Source: Halomonas rhizosphaerae
GTDB taxonomy: Bacteria; Pseudomonadota; Gammaproteobacteria; Pseudomonadales; Halomonadaceae
Length of the DNA: 64,000 bases
Assembly: GCF_030010555.1 (NCBI RefSeq)
Contig: NZ_JASCQP010000028.1
Coordinates: forward strand, 186,001-250,000
Direction: 5' to 3'
The notes beneath the pieces were generated by a model. That model did not search any database, had not been told where the DNA came from, and saw only the letters and a program-made list of their open reading frames with translations. This document shows, in pieces, positions 1 to 9,991 of this stretch. Made by a program: the position numbers and the translations under genes. Within the stretch, counting starts at the first letter, position 1. The number at the start of each line of letters is the position of its first letter.

Positions 1-2
1 AC

Positions 3-569
3 CGGGGCTATTGCGCCGACATCACCCGTACCTGGGCCGGGCCCGATGCCGATCCCGCCTTCGCGGCGCTGATCGAGGGCATCACGGCGCTGCAGCGCCG
101 TCTCATCGACGCGCTGGCGCCGGGGGTCGACTATGTCGAACTGCACCAGCGCATGCACCGGGCCCTGGGGCAGCTGCTGGCCGAGCAGGGGCTGGTCCAC
201 TGCACGCCAGAGGCCGCGGTCAATCAGGGCATCACCCGGGCCTTCTGCCCCCATGGCCTGGGCCATTCGCTGGGCCTGCAGGTCCACGACGTGGCCGGTC
301 GGGTGGACGGGGCGGGCCGGCCCCTGCCGCCCCCCGAGAGCGACCCCGCGCTGCGCCTGACCCGGGAACTGGAGACCGGCATGGTGGTCACCATGGAACC
401 CGGGCTCTACGTGATCCCCATGCTGCTGGCACCGCTGAAGGAGCGCGTGGCGGGCCGCGACATCGACTGGCCGCTCGTCGAGCGCCTGGCCGACCACGGC
501 GGCATCCGCATCGAGGACAACCTGGTGATCACGCCCAGCGGCCACGGCAACCTCACCCCCGCGGAGTGA
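3..569 (+). CDS. pepQ: Xaa-Pro dipeptidase PepQ, C-terminal part (5' end outside window)
   Basis: This is the C-terminal half of an M24-family metallopeptidase that cleaves dipeptides with C-terminal proline in the cytosol. The frame is open at the left edge and begins with GYCADITRTW, the metal-ligand segment (Asp) of prolidases. It continues with HGLGHSLGLQVHD, which carries the ligand His of the M24 fold, then TGMVVTMEPGLYVIP with the ligand Glu, and finally RIEDNLVIT with the last Glu. The order and spacing match PepQ rather than methionine aminopeptidase. The stop is at 567-569. The YheT-like hydrolase gene begins 7 bases later, so the two are probably cotranscribed. The N-terminal creatinase-like domain is not in the window. 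The alternative is another M24 aminopeptidase P-like enzyme. Confidence 0.85.
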   Translation, partial: RGYCADITRTWAGPDADPAFAALIEGITALQRRLIDALAPGVDYVELHQRMHRALGQLLAEQGLVHCTPEAAVNQGITRAFCPHGLGHSLGLQVHDVAGRVDGAGRPLPPPESDPALRLTRELETGMVVTMEPGLYVIPMLLAPLKERVAGRDIDWPLVERLADHGGIRIEDNLVITPSGHGNLTPAE

Positions 570-576
570 CACCCCG

Positions 577-1617
577 ATGGACGCGACCTGGCACGCTGCC
601 GACTTCCGCCCGCCGCCCGGGCTTGGCAACCGGCACGTCCAGACCCTGCTGCCCCGCTGCCTGCCTCGGCCGGCGGTCGACGCCGAGACCGAGATCCTCG
701 AGCTGCCGGACGGGGACTTCGTCGAACTGGCCTGGGCGCACCCGCTGCCCGACCGGGCCGACGCGCCCATCCTGCTGCTCTTCCACGGGCTCGAGGGCTC
801 GCTGGCATCGCCCTATGCCCGCCACCTGCTGCACGCCGCCGCCCGCCTTGGCTGGCGCGCCCTGCTCATGCACTTCCGCGGCTGCGGGGTCATGCCCAAT
901 CGCCTACCCCGGGCCTACCACAGCGGCGACACCGCGGATGCCTACTGGCTGATCGGCCAGCTGGCCCATCGCTATCCCCGCGCCCTCAAGGTCGCCGCCG
1001 GGGTCTCCCTGGGGGGCAACATGCTGGTCAAGCTGGTCGCGGAACAGGGTGGCGACGGGCTCGACCTGGCCGGCGCCATCGTCATCAGCGCACCGCTGGA
1101 GCTCTCGGCCTGTGCCGATACCCTGCGCCACGGCTTTGCCCGGGTCTATGAACGCCACCTGCTCGGCTCGCTCAAGCGCAAGATGACCGCGCGTCTCGCG
1201 CGCGGCGAGCTGCCACTGACGCTCACGACGCGAGATCTCCACGCGCTGGAGAGCCTGCGTGACTACGACGAGGCCGTGACGGCCCCCCTGCACGGCTTCG
1301 TCGGCGCGGAGGACTACTACCGCCGTGCCTCCGCCGGCCCCCTGCTGGGCGAGGTCGAGCTGCCGATGCTCATCCTGCATGCCGACGACGACCCCTTCAT
1401 GCCGCCGGCGCTGTTCGCGAGGCTGCCGGCGCCCTCCCCGTCGGTGCGGGTGGAACTCGCCCGCCAGGGGGGCCACGTGGGCTTCGTGGAGTGGCGCGAG
1501 GGGCGTCTGCAGTCCTGGCTGGCCCGCCGAGTCGCCCATCAGCTCGACGCCTGGGGGCGCCCCGGCGGGCTGACGGGCTGGTCTCCCGGGCGGGTGATCA
1601 GCCGATCGGGCAGCTGA
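577..1617 (+). CDS. alpha/beta-fold hydrolase, YheT family
   Basis: A 346-residue cytosolic alpha/beta hydrolase of the YheT/UPF0017 group, whose physiological ester or amide substrate is unknown. The N-terminal [12 protein letters not shown] is typical of YheT proteins. [10 protein letters not shown] forms the oxyanion region. [11 protein letters not shown] is the nucleophile elbow, with Ser as nucleophile. [10 protein letters not shown] supplies the acid Asp, and GGHVGFVEW supplies the catalytic His. The length matches the family, usually 320-345 residues. The start has GGAG about 10 bases upstream, inside the end of pepQ. The 3' end overlaps that of convergent msrA by about 20 bases. I am sure of the family and unsure of the substrate. 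Confidence 0.85.
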   Translation: MDATWHAADFRPPPGLGNRHVQTLLPRCLPRPAVDAETEILELPDGDFVELAWAHPLPDRADAPILLLFHGLEGSLASPYARHLLHAAARLGWRALLMHFRGCGVMPNRLPRAYHSGDTADAYWLIGQLAHRYPRALKVAAGVSLGGNMLVKLVAEQGGDGLDLAGAIVISAPLELSACADTLRHGFARVYERHLLGSLKRKMTARLARGELPLTLTTRDLHALESLRDYDEAVTAPLHGFVGAEDYYRRASAGPLLGEVELPMLILHADDDPFMPPALFARLPAPSPSVRVELARQGGHVGFVEWREGRLQSWLARRVAHQLDAWGRPGGLTGWSPGRVISRSGS

Positions 1618-2212
1618 CGCCGGTCCCCTTGAGGCCACAGTAGCCCCCGGGGTTCTTCGCCAGGTACTGCTGGTGGTACTCCTCGGCGTAGTAGAAGGCC
1701 TCGAGGGGCTCGACCTCGGTGGTCACGGGGCCCCTGCCGCTGCGCGCCAGCGCCGCGGCATAGGCCTCGCGGCTGCGCTCGGCCAGCTCACGCTGGCCAG
1801 GGGTGGTGGTGAGGATGATCGAGCGGTACTGGCTGCCGACGTCATTGCCCTGGCGGTGTCCCTGGGTCGGGTCATGGGCCTCCCAGAACACCCGCAGCAG
1901 GGACTCCAGGTCGACCCGGCGGGGGTCGAAGACCACCCGCACCACCTCGGCATGGCCGGTCCGGCCGCTGCAGGTCTGCTCATAGGTGGGGTTCGGGGTC
2001 ACGCCGCCGGCATAGCCCACCGCGGTGACGTGCACGCCGGGCAGTTGCCAGAAGAGCCGCTCGGCCCCCCAGAAGCAGCCAAGCCCGAGCACGATCTCTT
2101 CCATGCCCTCGGGCCAGGGGGGCTGCATGGCGTGGCCGTTGACCAGGTGGGTCCCGCTGATCGGCAGCGGCGTGTCGCGCCCCTCGGGCGCATGGTCGGG
2201 ATGCAGTGGCAT
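1598..2212 (-). CDS. msrA: peptide methionine-S-sulfoxide reductase MsrA
   Basis: A 204-residue enzyme that reduces the S-epimer of methionine sulfoxide in oxidised proteins, using thioredoxin. The signature [13 protein letters not shown] contains the nucleophilic Cys. [23 protein letters not shown] and [18 protein letters not shown] are the substrate-binding blocks. Resolving cysteines lie near the C-terminus in [14 protein letters not shown]. The length and the N-terminal extension before the catalytic block resemble the proteobacterial MsrA type. The chosen ATG has GGAG about 8 bases upstream. It is transcribed alone, convergent with the YheT-like gene. It fits the other oxidative-stress genes in the window (sodB, glutaredoxin, HypT-like regulator). 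Confidence 0.95.
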   Translation of the reverse strand: MPLHPDHAPEGRDTPLPISGTHLVNGHAMQPPWPEGMEEIVLGLGCFWGAERLFWQLPGVHVTAVGYAGGVTPNPTYEQTCSGRTGHAEVVRVVFDPRRVDLESLLRVFWEAHDPTQGHRQGNDVGSQYRSIILTTTPGQRELAERSREAYAAALARSGRGPVTTEVEPLEAFYYAEEYHQQYLAKNPGGYCGLKGTGVSCPIG

Positions 2213-2264
2213 GGCATGGGCTCCATTGTCCGGTGGAATGTTCGCCTGGCATGGCAGGGTCGCC

Positions 2265-5200
2265 TCATGGGCTCGGGGGATCGCCCGGCAGGCTGAAACT
2301 GTAGACCAGGTCGACCGCCTGGGCCGCCCCCGAGACCGCCTCGAGATAGAGGCTGCGCCACAGCTGGTAGCGCAGGGTGAGCTCGGCGATGGGCGAGAAG
2401 ACGCCCACCCCGTAGCCGATGCTCAGGCGCTCGGTGAGGTTGCCGGTGACCACCACCTGGCTCTCCTCCCCGGCCCCGGCGGTGTCGAGGCTCAGGTCGT
2501 CGATGCCGAAGGCCTCGCCGATGGCGCCCACGGCGCCGCCGGTCTGTCCCAGGGTAATGCCGATCAGCGCGGAAGTCAGGGCGCCGTCGGCGCCACCGCT
2601 GCCGCCCGGAGCGCGCCCGCGCAGCAGGTAGGAGAGCGCACTGGCCTCGTCCATGGCCGGCTCCGAGAAGATCTCCAGGCTCGGCGAATCCGCCGAGCCA
2701 GTGACGCGCATGCCGGCGATCACCCCGTCCTGGGTGGTCGCGGGGTTGCGGATCGCCTCGAAGTCGAGCAGCGGCTGCCCGGGGGGACCGCTGAAGAAGA
2801 TGATCCCCTCACGGATCAGCAGGTCCTGGCCGAAGGCCCGGAAGCGGCCATCGACCAGGCTGACGTCGCCGAACAGCTGGACCGGCCCGTTCTGCTGTCG
2901 GACCTCGAGGTTGCCCGAGAGTCCGGACTCCAGGCCATAGGCTTCGAGCTGCATGTCCGGCCCCAGGGAGAGGGTAATCAGGACATCGGTGGCCATCCCG
3001 GCCCGGGCCATGGCCTCGGCGGTGGACTCGCCGGTCTCCCCGTCCTGCGTGGCGTCGCGCTGCTCGGCCGCGGCCTCTTCGGCGCGACGGTCCTGCTCCT
3101 CGGTGATGATCACCTCGTCCGGGCTCGGCGCCATGGCCGAGTCCGGCACCTCCCCGGCCTCGAGCCTCGCCCAGGGGATGTCGACCGTGCCGCGTACCTG
3201 CAGCCGCTCGGGGGTGGCACGGATTCTCAGGTCGGGGGCCAGGCGCAGACGCCCGAACTCTGGCAGTACTGCCAGCAGGGGATCATCGACGGCCTGCAGG
3301 TCGACGGCGGCCTGCCAGCTGCCCGATGCCGGCCAGCGGGCATTGCCCCCGATCTCCAGGCGCCCCTCGTCGGCGGCCAGGAAACCGTCGATGTCGGCCC
3401 GGTCGCCGGCCAGTTCCACGACCAGTTCCCCGTCGCGAACGTCCAGCGGCAGATCCAGGCCGCCGGCCCTCAGCCCCGACAGGGCGAGCCGGCCGTCGAG
3501 CCGGGGCGTCTCGCGGGTGCCGCCGATGCGGATATCGCCGTCGAGCCCCCCTTCCAGCGTCTCCAGACCGGCGGCCAGGGGGCGATAGGGGGCCAGGCGC
3601 AGGTCCTCGATGCGCAACCGGCCGTCGAGCCCCCCCTCTCCCAGCGGCTCGTCGATGCCCAGGGCCAGGCGTAGCTCACCGCTGTCCGCCAGCCCCAGCA
3701 GCAGGTCGAGATCCGCTCGCGTCTCGCTGGCATCGACCTGCAGGCCCAGGCTGGTGCCGGGGACCGACCAGGGCCGGCCATAGGCGTCCTCGCCGGTGAC
3801 CTCGGCGCGGCTGTCGAGGTCGGCGGCCAGCTGCCAGCGCGTCCCGCCGGCGGACCAGCCGGCCTCGAGGTTGCCGCCGCTCTCGCCGCTGATACGCCAC
3901 CCCGGCGGCATGGCGGCGTCGGCCAGGTCCATGGGCAGGTCGCGGATCGCGAGCGCCGCCCGACCGGCCTCTGCCGAGGCCTCCAACGGATCGGTCAGGC
4001 ACACCTCGCCCCCCTGGCGGCGGGTCAGGCAGAAGGGCGCCACCCGGGCCGACCCCGCGGGAAGGTCGGCGTCGAAGGTCAGCGCCTCGGCGAGGCGGAT
4101 ATCACCGAACTCGCTGTCGATCTCGAGCGGTGAGAGGACCCCGCGATAGCGCTCCCGGGCACCGTCGAGCCCGCCCTCCAGGGCCAGGACCAGCCGCGAC
4201 AGCGGCATCTCGTCGCCGCCCTCGGCGGCCAGACGCAGGCGGTGCTCCGAGAGGCGGCCGTCGAGGTCCAGGGTGAGGGCATCGAGACGCTGTCCGCCGG
4301 CCTCGAGGCGGCTGACCTCGAGGGCCAGTGCCAGGTCGGGGTCCTCCAGGCCGGCGACGCGGGCCGTCAGGTCGAGCGCCTCCACGGCGTTGCCGGCGAA
4401 GGCCAGTGAGCGGCCGGTCAGCGCGAGATCGAGCTCCGGTGCCTCGAGGCTGCCGGCCGTGGTGAATCGTCCGGCCAGGGTGCCGCCGAGATCGGGATAG
4501 AGGGTGTCCAGGGTGGGCATGTCCAGGTCGCCGGCCAGGTCCAGGGCCTCGCGGGTCACACGCCCGGCCAGGCTGACCCGGTTGGCGCCCTGGCGAAAGT
4601 CGAGGGTCTCGATGTCCCAGCGCATCTCGCTGTCCCCGGCGAGGACGGCCTCGAGACTCAGCGGCCGGTCGTCCAGCACGCCCTGGATATCCAGGCCCGG
4701 CACCTCGAGTCGCCAGCCCGCGTCGCCCTGGACGAAGGCCAGCTCGGCGCCGCCGCCCAGGCGACCGTCGAGGCCCTCGACGAAGCGGCCGGGGTCCAGG
4801 TTGTCAAGCGTGAGCGTGGCCGCGACGTCGAGGCCGTCGCGCCAGGCGGCCTGCCCTCGGCTGAGGAGCACGGCGCCCTGCTGGTTGACCGTCAGTGGTG
4901 ACCAGCGGAAGTGCTCGAGGTCACCGCTGCCACTGACCAGCAGGTCGGTGGGCGGCAGCGACGGGCCCTGGACATTGAGCGACACTCGGCTGCGATAGTC
5001 GACCAGGCTACCCTCCAGGTGCACCGCGAGCGCCTCGACCTGCCAGGGCTCGGCGGGCGCTTCGCTCGTGTCTTCTCCCGCCTCGTCCGCCTCATCTCCT
5101 GCCTCGGCCGGCGCTTCTTTCCCCTCGCCGACCGGCGGCTCCTCTGCCCCGGGCAGCGGCCACTGGAGGGCATCGCTCTGAAGCGAGGCAGTGAACGGCA

Positions 5201-6329
5201 GGGTCGGGTCGAGGGCGTCGAGTCGGGCCACCAGGTGGGCCTCGACCGGCCCCCGGGTGACCAGGTCGACCTCGAGGTCGGCCAGGCTGCCGGCCAAGGC
5301 GAGCTCGACGCGCTCCCCCTCCAGCGCCGGCATCCGCTCCGGCAGGTAGAGGTCGGCGGCCAGCCGGGCCTCCAGGGGATAGTCGTCGCGAAGCGCCACG
5401 CGAGCCATCAGTTCGGCATCCGCATCGGCGGTGGCGACCGCCAAGGTGTCGATCTCGACCTCCTGCCCGCGGGCGCTGAGGCGCAGCAGCAGCTGCTCCA
5501 CGCCATACTCGACCGAACCGTCGATCGCGACATCCTCGATGGCGAGCTCCGGGACCTCCACCGCCATGGGCAGGGTCACCTCGGGGAGCACGCGGCGCGG
5601 CCGCTCGTCGAGGGGCAGGTCGGCGAGTCCTTCCAGTTCAGCGGCGGCTCCGGCCGGCAGCGGCGAGCGCACGGCGATGGCCGCGTCGATGGCGGCCGCG
5701 GAGAGCCGGGGGCCGTCCTGCTCGGCCTCGCTCAGGGCCAGGCGGGTGCCCGCCGAGAGCGGCAGGGTCAGCCGCGTGCCGGCCAACCGGGTGGGCAGCA
5801 GGGTCAAGGTGCTCTCCTCGGCCTGGACACCGGTGGTGAAGGAAGCCCAGGTCAGCCGGGTCCCGTCGGCGAGTTGCAGGGTCACATCACTCAGCGATAG
5901 CTCACGCAGCTCCACCGGGAACGGCAGGCGGATCTCCTCGAGGGACGCGCCGGCCCCCTCCTCCGACTCGGCCTCCGGCCCGGCGTCGGCTTCTGCCAGG
6001 CGGATATCGGCACCTTCCACGGCCAGCCGGTCGAGACACAGCCGGCCCTGCAGGACGCACTCCTCGGACCAGGCCAGTTCGAACCGCGTCAGGGCAATGC
6101 GGGCCGCGCCGACCTCCAGGCGAAGGTCATGCAGCACCAGGCGATCCAGCGGGGCGCCCTCCACGGCGCCCAGTTCGTAGAAGCCGCGCTTGGCACCCTG
6201 CTCGAGCAGCACGCCGGTCCCCCAGGGCGAGAGCGCCAGGCCCAGCAGCAGCAGCACCAGACCCAGCAGCCAGAGGGGCAGGACGATCAGCAGTCGGGCC
6301 AGGGCCCAGGTCAATGCACGGGTTCTCAA
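2265..6329 (-). CDS. tamB: translocation and assembly module inner-membrane protein TamB
   Basis: A 1354-residue AsmA-like, DUF490 protein. It is anchored by one N-terminal membrane segment (about residues 8-35) and spans the periplasm as a long beta-helical groove. The family works with TamA in outer-membrane protein insertion and in lipid transport. The long middle is repetitive beta-rich sequence. An acidic low-complexity insert lies near residues 390-425 ([20 protein letters not shown]). The last 350 residues form the conserved TamB domain, with [12 protein letters not shown] and [19 protein letters not shown] near the end. The start appears to be TTG, with GAGAG 8 bases upstream and only 11 bases after the tamA stop. 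No in-frame ATG is near. The tamA-tamB pair is clearly one operon. Confidence 0.95.
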   Translation of the reverse strand: MRTRALTWALARLLIVLPLWLLGLVLLLLGLALSPWGTGVLLEQGAKRGFYELGAVEGAPLDRLVLHDLRLEVGAARIALTRFELAWSEECVLQGRLCLDRLAVEGADIRLAEADAGPEAESEEGAGASLEEIRLPFPVELRELSLSDVTLQLADGTRLTWASFTTGVQAEESTLTLLPTRLAGTRLTLPLSAGTRLALSEAEQDGPRLSAAAIDAAIAVRSPLPAGAAAELEGLADLPLDERPRRVLPEVTLPMAVEVPELAIEDVAIDGSVEYGVEQLLLRLSARGQEVEIDTLAVATADADAELMARVALRDDYPLEARLAADLYLPERMPALEGERVELALAGSLADLEVDLVTRGPVEAHLVARLDALDPTLPFTASLQSDALQWPLPGAEEPPVGEGKEAPAEAGDEADEAGEDTSEAPAEPWQVEALAVHLEGSLVDYRSRVSLNVQGPSLPPTDLLVSGSGDLEHFRWSPLTVNQQGAVLLSRGQAAWRDGLDVAATLTLDNLDPGRFVEGLDGRLGGGAELAFVQGDAGWRLEVPGLDIQGVLDDRPLSLEAVLAGDSEMRWDIETLDFRQGANRVSLAGRVTREALDLAGDLDMPTLDTLYPDLGGTLAGRFTTAGSLEAPELDLALTGRSLAFAGNAVEALDLTARVAGLEDPDLALALEVSRLEAGGQRLDALTLDLDGRLSEHRLRLAAEGGDEMPLSRLVLALEGGLDGARERYRGVLSPLEIDSEFGDIRLAEALTFDADLPAGSARVAPFCLTRRQGGEVCLTDPLEASAEAGRAALAIRDLPMDLADAAMPPGWRISGESGGNLEAGWSAGGTRWQLAADLDSRAEVTGEDAYGRPWSVPGTSLGLQVDASETRADLDLLLGLADSGELRLALGIDEPLGEGGLDGRLRIEDLRLAPYRPLAAGLETLEGGLDGDIRIGGTRETPRLDGRLALSGLRAGGLDLPLDVRDGELVVELAGDRADIDGFLAADEGRLEIGGNARWPASGSWQAAVDLQAVDDPLLAVLPEFGRLRLAPDLRIRATPERLQVRGTVDIPWARLEAGEVPDSAMAPSPDEVIITEEQDRRAEEAAAEQRDATQDGETGESTAEAMARAGMATDVLITLSLGPDMQLEAYGLESGLSGNLEVRQQNGPVQLFGDVSLVDGRFRAFGQDLLIREGIIFFSGPPGQPLLDFEAIRNPATTQDGVIAGMRVTGSADSPSLEIFSEPAMDEASALSYLLRGRAPGGSGGADGALTSALIGITLGQTGGAVGAIGEAFGIDDLSLDTAGAGEESQVVVTGNLTERLSIGYGVGVFSPIAELTLRYQLWRSLYLEAVSGAAQAVDLVYSFSLPGDPPSP

Positions 6330-6340
6330 AATGTGGACTC

Positions 6341-8194
6341 TCAGAATTCCGGACCGATGGCGAAGTGGATGCGGAAGGCATCATCGTCGTCGAAGGGATG
6401 GGCGACATCGAGGCGAATCGGGCCGACCGGCGAGATCCAGCGCACCCCCAGGCCGGCACCGGTCTTCAGGTCGCTCGGGCCCCAGTCGCTGAAGGCATCG
6501 CCGGTGTCGATGAAGCTCGCCGCCCACCACTTGCCGGTGATGCGACGCTGGGCCTCGAGGCTGGCGGTGAGTAGCTGCTCGCCGCCGACCAGCCGGCCCT
6601 CGTCGTCCTCGGGGGCGAGGCTCTCGTAGCCGTAGCCGCGCACGCTGCGATCGCCACCGGTGAAGAAGCGCAGCGAGGGGGGGATATCCTCGAAGTCGTC
6701 GGTGGTGATGCTGCCGACGCCGACCCGGCCCACGAAGCGGTTGTCGTCGCCGAGCATACGGATCCATTCGCTGTCGCCGGTGAGACGCAGGAACTCGGCG
6801 GACGAGCCCCACCAGTCACTGGAATACTCCACGGCCAGGCGCTGGCGATCGCCCCAGGTGGGAAAGGTGGGATTGCGGGTACGGGTGCGCGACCAGCTGA
6901 TGCCGGGATAGAGCAGCAGCACTTGGTTGGAGACACCGGCCTGGGTGAAGTCCTCGTAGGTGCCGCGCACGTAGAGGGTCTGCTCCCAGTCGTTGTCGAA
7001 CGTCCAGCGACGGGCCGCCTCCACCGTGCTCTCCAGGGTCCGGGTGTCCTCGTTGTCCTTGTTGCGAAGGCCATACTGGAAGCGATAGCTGTCACGCAGC
7101 GGGTCCTCCAGCGGCATGGTGTAGACCCCGGTGAACTGCTGCTCGGGCCCCGAGATGTAGAGGTCGTGATCCAGGCCGTGGCCATAGCGGTTGATCCAGG
7201 GCTGGTCCCACGAGAAGCGCAACCGGGGGCCCACGTCGGTGGCATAGCCGACCCCCACCTCGAACTGGTGGCGGTCGGCGGGGGTCACCACCACGTCGAT
7301 GGGCACCTCGGGAGCGTCGGGACGCTGCAGGCCGGCGGCCGCCACCAGCGCCCCGGAAGCGATGCGCGGCCCACGGTCGACGGACTCCACGCCCTCGACC
7401 TCGAGGGACTGCCACCAGCCCGGTTCGACGTCCGGCAGCGCCAGTCGGGCCAGCTCCCGGTCCAGGCGCGGCCGCACGTTCACCGAGGCGAACCACTCGG
7501 TCTGGCCCAGGCGCTGGTTGAACCTGGCCACCTCGCTCGCCAGGTAGGGCTCCCCGCTGGCGAAGGGAGCCAGGGCTTCCAGCCGCGAGGTCTCGATATG
7601 ATGGCCCTGGAAGGTCACGTCGCCGAAGCGATGGCGCCGGCCGCTGTCCAGTGCCAGGTAGAGCCGGGCGCTGTTGGCATGGGGCCTGACCTCCATCCGG
7701 CGGTCGGCGAAGCGCCAGTCGAAGTAGCCGCGTTCGAGGGCGAGATTTGCCAGCCGGCTGCGCAGGCTGTCGAAGGGGGCATGGCGCAGGCGGTCGCCTT
7801 CCGACAGGGGGAAGGCCTCGATGGCCTCGGTGAAGGGGGCATCCTCGGCAGCATCGCCGGTCACGGAGAGTGCCAGGACCTCGATCCGCACCGGCTCCCC
7901 CGGGCTGATGGCCAGGGTCACCCGAGTCGGGTCCTCGGGATCGTCGAAACGCGGCTCGATCCGGGGCGAGTAGTAGCCGTAGACCCGCAGCGCCTCGCTG
8001 CTGCGCCGCAGCACCTCGCTCTCCAGGCGCTCGGGGCTGTACTGCTCGGCCTCAAGCCCGTCGAGGTAGAGGCGGACGTTCTCCGCCAGCGGGTCCTCGA
8101 TGCCCTCGATGGTCGCCTCGAGGGCCAGGGCGCCGGGCGCCAGGCCCAGGCAGAATGCCGCCGTCCCCAGGCGTGTGAACACGCGATTATCCAT
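6341..8194 (-). CDS. tamA: autotransporter assembly outer-membrane factor TamA (Omp85 family)
   Basis: A 617-residue Omp85 outer-membrane barrel, slightly longer than the roughly 577-residue E. coli protein. A signal peptide occupies about residues 1-25 (hydrophobic core, ending near GALALEA). Periplasmic POTRA domains follow to about residue 280. The C-terminal 16-strand barrel includes GDRSVRGYGYESL, the Omp85 VRGY/F motif of loop 6. The protein ends in alternating barrel-strand residues with a terminal Phe (FAIGPEF). An AGGAAG ribosome site precedes the ATG. It lies immediately upstream of tamB. Together they form the TAM complex that supports outer-membrane protein folding. Confidence 0.95.
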   Translation of the reverse strand: MDNRVFTRLGTAAFCLGLAPGALALEATIEGIEDPLAENVRLYLDGLEAEQYSPERLESEVLRRSSEALRVYGYYSPRIEPRFDDPEDPTRVTLAISPGEPVRIEVLALSVTGDAAEDAPFTEAIEAFPLSEGDRLRHAPFDSLRSRLANLALERGYFDWRFADRRMEVRPHANSARLYLALDSGRRHRFGDVTFQGHHIETSRLEALAPFASGEPYLASEVARFNQRLGQTEWFASVNVRPRLDRELARLALPDVEPGWWQSLEVEGVESVDRGPRIASGALVAAAGLQRPDAPEVPIDVVVTPADRHQFEVGVGYATDVGPRLRFSWDQPWINRYGHGLDHDLYISGPEQQFTGVYTMPLEDPLRDSYRFQYGLRNKDNEDTRTLESTVEAARRWTFDNDWEQTLYVRGTYEDFTQAGVSNQVLLLYPGISWSRTRTRNPTFPTWGDRQRLAVEYSSDWWGSSAEFLRLTGDSEWIRMLGDDNRFVGRVGVGSITTDDFEDIPPSLRFFTGGDRSVRGYGYESLAPEDDEGRLVGGEQLLTASLEAQRRITGKWWAASFIDTGDAFSDWGPSDLKTGAGLGVRWISPVGPIRLDVAHPFDDDDAFRIHFAIGPEF

Positions 8195-8221
8195 TGGTAG
8201 CGCTTCCTGACTGGCGACATG

Positions 8222-9064
8222 TCACTGGCGCAGGGCCTCGAGCTGGGCGCTCGTGGCGAGCTGCGCCTGGCGCAGCTCGCGCAGCCCGGACTCGATGTCC
8301 CGAAGCCGGTTGCCCAGCGTCTCAATCCGTTCCTGCGCATCATCGCGTGATCCCGCCAGGGCTTCAACGTCGGCCTCCAGGTCCGTCAGCGCCTCGTCCA
8401 GGTCCGCAAGGCGCGACTGCTGGGCATCACGATGGTCGGCGAGACGCCCCTCCAGCTCCTCCAGGGCCGTGGCCAGGGTCTCGCGTCGTTCGATCTCTGT
8501 CTCGCGGTCAGCGTCCAGGCCGGCCAGTTGCTCGCGCAGCGCGCCGCGCCCCTCCTCGCCCGCGCGCTCCAGGGCATCCAGGGAGCTGCGAGTCGCGGCC
8601 AGGGTCGCGGCCAGGGTGTCGTCCTCGTCGTCCTGGCGGGCGAGCCGTTCCTCGAGGGCATCGATCGCCTCCTCGAGGGGCGCCAGGCGCTCTTCCTGAC
8701 GCGTCTCGAGCGTGGCCAGGCGCTCGTCGATGACCGCGTCGAGCTCGGCCTCCAGGTTGGCCAGCTCGTCCAGACGGTCCTGCAGCATGGTGAGGGCCTC
8801 CCCCCGCCCCTCTTCCGCGTCGAAGCGGGCATGCACGTTGGAGAGCTCGCCGCTGACCCGGGCGATCTCGGCCTGCAGCCGAGTGCGCTCCTGCCAGCCG
8901 GCCCAGGCGAGGGCGGCACAAGCGGCGATGAGCAGCAGCACCAGCAGCCACAGCGGCCATACCCGCGGGGGCGGGGGCTGATGCCTGCGTGGCGCCGACA
9001 GGCTGGCATCCGGGTCCGGTACGATCGGCCGGCTGTACCGGGGGGCATCCGGGCGCTCTGCCAT
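8222..9064 (-). CDS. membrane-anchored coiled-coil protein of unknown function
   Basis: A 280-residue protein I do not recognise. After a Pro/Arg-rich cytosolic N-terminus there is one membrane segment at about residues 37-60 ([20 protein letters not shown]). A continuous, very acidic, heptad-rich coiled coil follows to the C-terminus. The frame is open 31 codons further upstream. I chose the ATG at 9064 because AAGAAGGAG sits 8 bases before it. It ends 27 bases before the tamA start, so tamA and tamB may be read from the same promoter region. It could be a structural or scaffold protein of the periplasm, or a HemX-like protein. Neither is supported by a recognisable domain. Confidence 0.75.
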   Translation of the reverse strand: MAERPDAPRYSRPIVPDPDASLSAPRRHQPPPPRVWPLWLLVLLLIAACAALAWAGWQERTRLQAEIARVSGELSNVHARFDAEEGRGEALTMLQDRLDELANLEAELDAVIDERLATLETRQEERLAPLEEAIDALEERLARQDDEDDTLAATLAATRSSLDALERAGEEGRGALREQLAGLDADRETEIERRETLATALEELEGRLADHRDAQQSRLADLDEALTDLEADVEALAGSRDDAQERIETLGNRLRDIESGLRELRQAQLATSAQLEALRQ

Positions 9065-9109
9065 GGCGAACTCCTTCTTTGGGGAACGGGGTGGCCGGGG
9101 CCCGGTCGA

Positions 9110-9138
9110 TTGGCGCCCCCGGGGCCGGGTGCTATGAT
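9110..9138 (+). promoter_or_regulatory. sigma70-like promoter for sodB
   Basis: TTGGCG at 9110-9115 and TATGAT at 9133-9138 are separated by exactly 17 bases and read toward sodB. They match 4 of 6 and 5 of 6 positions of the consensus. Transcription would start near 9145 and give a leader of about 150 nt. This is a pattern match only. Confidence 0.5.
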
Positions 9139-9185
9139 GCCGCGACAGCACCGACACATCATCCTGATAGTGTAAGGTTTTTTGT

Positions 9186-9247
9186 CATCGGAACGCACGG
9201 GGCCCGTCAACGCCAGCCGACGGGCCTTGAACCCCGACGTTCCGATG
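9186..9247 (+). promoter_or_regulatory. long nested inverted repeat in the sodB leader
   Basis: Perfect 10-bp outer arms (CATCGGAACG at 9186-9195, CGTTCCGATG at 9238-9247) enclose a second perfect 8-bp pair (GGCCCGTC at 9201-9208, GACGGGCC at 9219-9226). The structure lies between the predicted sodB promoter and its ribosome site. It may be a regulatory leader hairpin, an attenuator or an upstream terminator. No T-run follows, which argues against a simple terminator. Confidence 0.5.
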
Positions 9248-9297
9248 CCGCACCATGGGGTGCTGTACCGACACCGCTGACGACAAGGAGAGATTCG

Positions 9298-9876
9298 ATG
9301 GCATTCGAACTGCCCGCACTGCCTTACGAGAAGAACGCGCTGGAACCGCACATCTCCGCCGAGACCCTCGAGTATCACTACGGCAAGCACCACCAGACCT
9401 ACGTGAACAAGCTCAACGAGCTGACCGACGGCACCGACGATGCCAACAAGTCCCTCGAGGAGATCATCAAGTCCTCTTCCGGCGGCCTGTTCAACCAGGC
9501 GGCCCAGGTCTGGAACCACACCTTCTACTGGCACTGCCTGTCGCCCAACGGTGGCGGTGAGCCGAGCGGCGCGCTGGCCGAGGCCATCAATGCCAAGTTC
9601 GGATCCTTCGACAAGTTCAAGGAAACCTTCAACGCCCAGGCCGCGGGCAACTTCGGTTCCGGCTGGACCTGGCTGATCAAGACCGACGACGGCGGCGTCG
9701 ACATCGTCAACACCAGCAACGCCGACACCCCCATCGCCCATGGCCAGACCCCGCTGCTGACCATCGATGTGTGGGAACACGCCTACTACATCGATTACCG
9801 CAACGCACGTCCGAAGTACCTCGAGAACGTCTGGAGCGTCCTCAACTGGGACTTCGTCGCCCAGAACTTCAGCTGA
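9298..9876 (+). CDS. sodB: superoxide dismutase, iron type
   Basis: A 192-residue cytosolic superoxide dismutase that converts superoxide to hydrogen peroxide and oxygen. The metal ligands are visible as the His in the N-terminal YHYGKHH block, the His in WNHTFYW, and Asp/His in [22 protein letters not shown] and FGSGWTWL are typical of the iron enzymes. Gln in the FNQAAQ block, rather than a later Gln, also favours Fe over Mn. The length is exactly that of E. coli SodB. The ATG has AAGGAGAG upstream. The gene is monocistronic, with its own promoter, a structured leader and a strong hairpin after the stop. Confidence 0.95.
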   Translation: MAFELPALPYEKNALEPHISAETLEYHYGKHHQTYVNKLNELTDGTDDANKSLEEIIKSSSGGLFNQAAQVWNHTFYWHCLSPNGGGEPSGALAEAINAKFGSFDKFKETFNAQAAGNFGSGWTWLIKTDDGGVDIVNTSNADTPIAHGQTPLLTIDVWEHAYYIDYRNARPKYLENVWSVLNWDFVAQNFS

Positions 9877-9908
9877 TCGCCCGGCGCCTCTGCGCCGACC
9901 GGCTGACG

Positions 9909-9950
9909 CAACGCAATCGGCCCCGCCAGTTGGCGGGGCCGATTGCGTTG
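9909..9950 (+). terminator. terminator hairpin after sodB
   Basis: A near-perfect 20-bp stem (left arm 9909-9928, right arm 9931-9950) lies between the convergent sodB and Ugd-like genes. The T-run is short, so it may act from both sides. Confidence 0.75.
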
Positions 9951-9991
9951 GTCGGTCCCTCTCGGGCGCGGCCGGGATCGCGAGGGCTGGC

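Noticed and set aside
2025..3674. A 549-codon plus-strand frame opposite tamB
   Set aside because: The composition is Gly/Gln/Asp-rich without motifs, while tamB is intact on the other strand.
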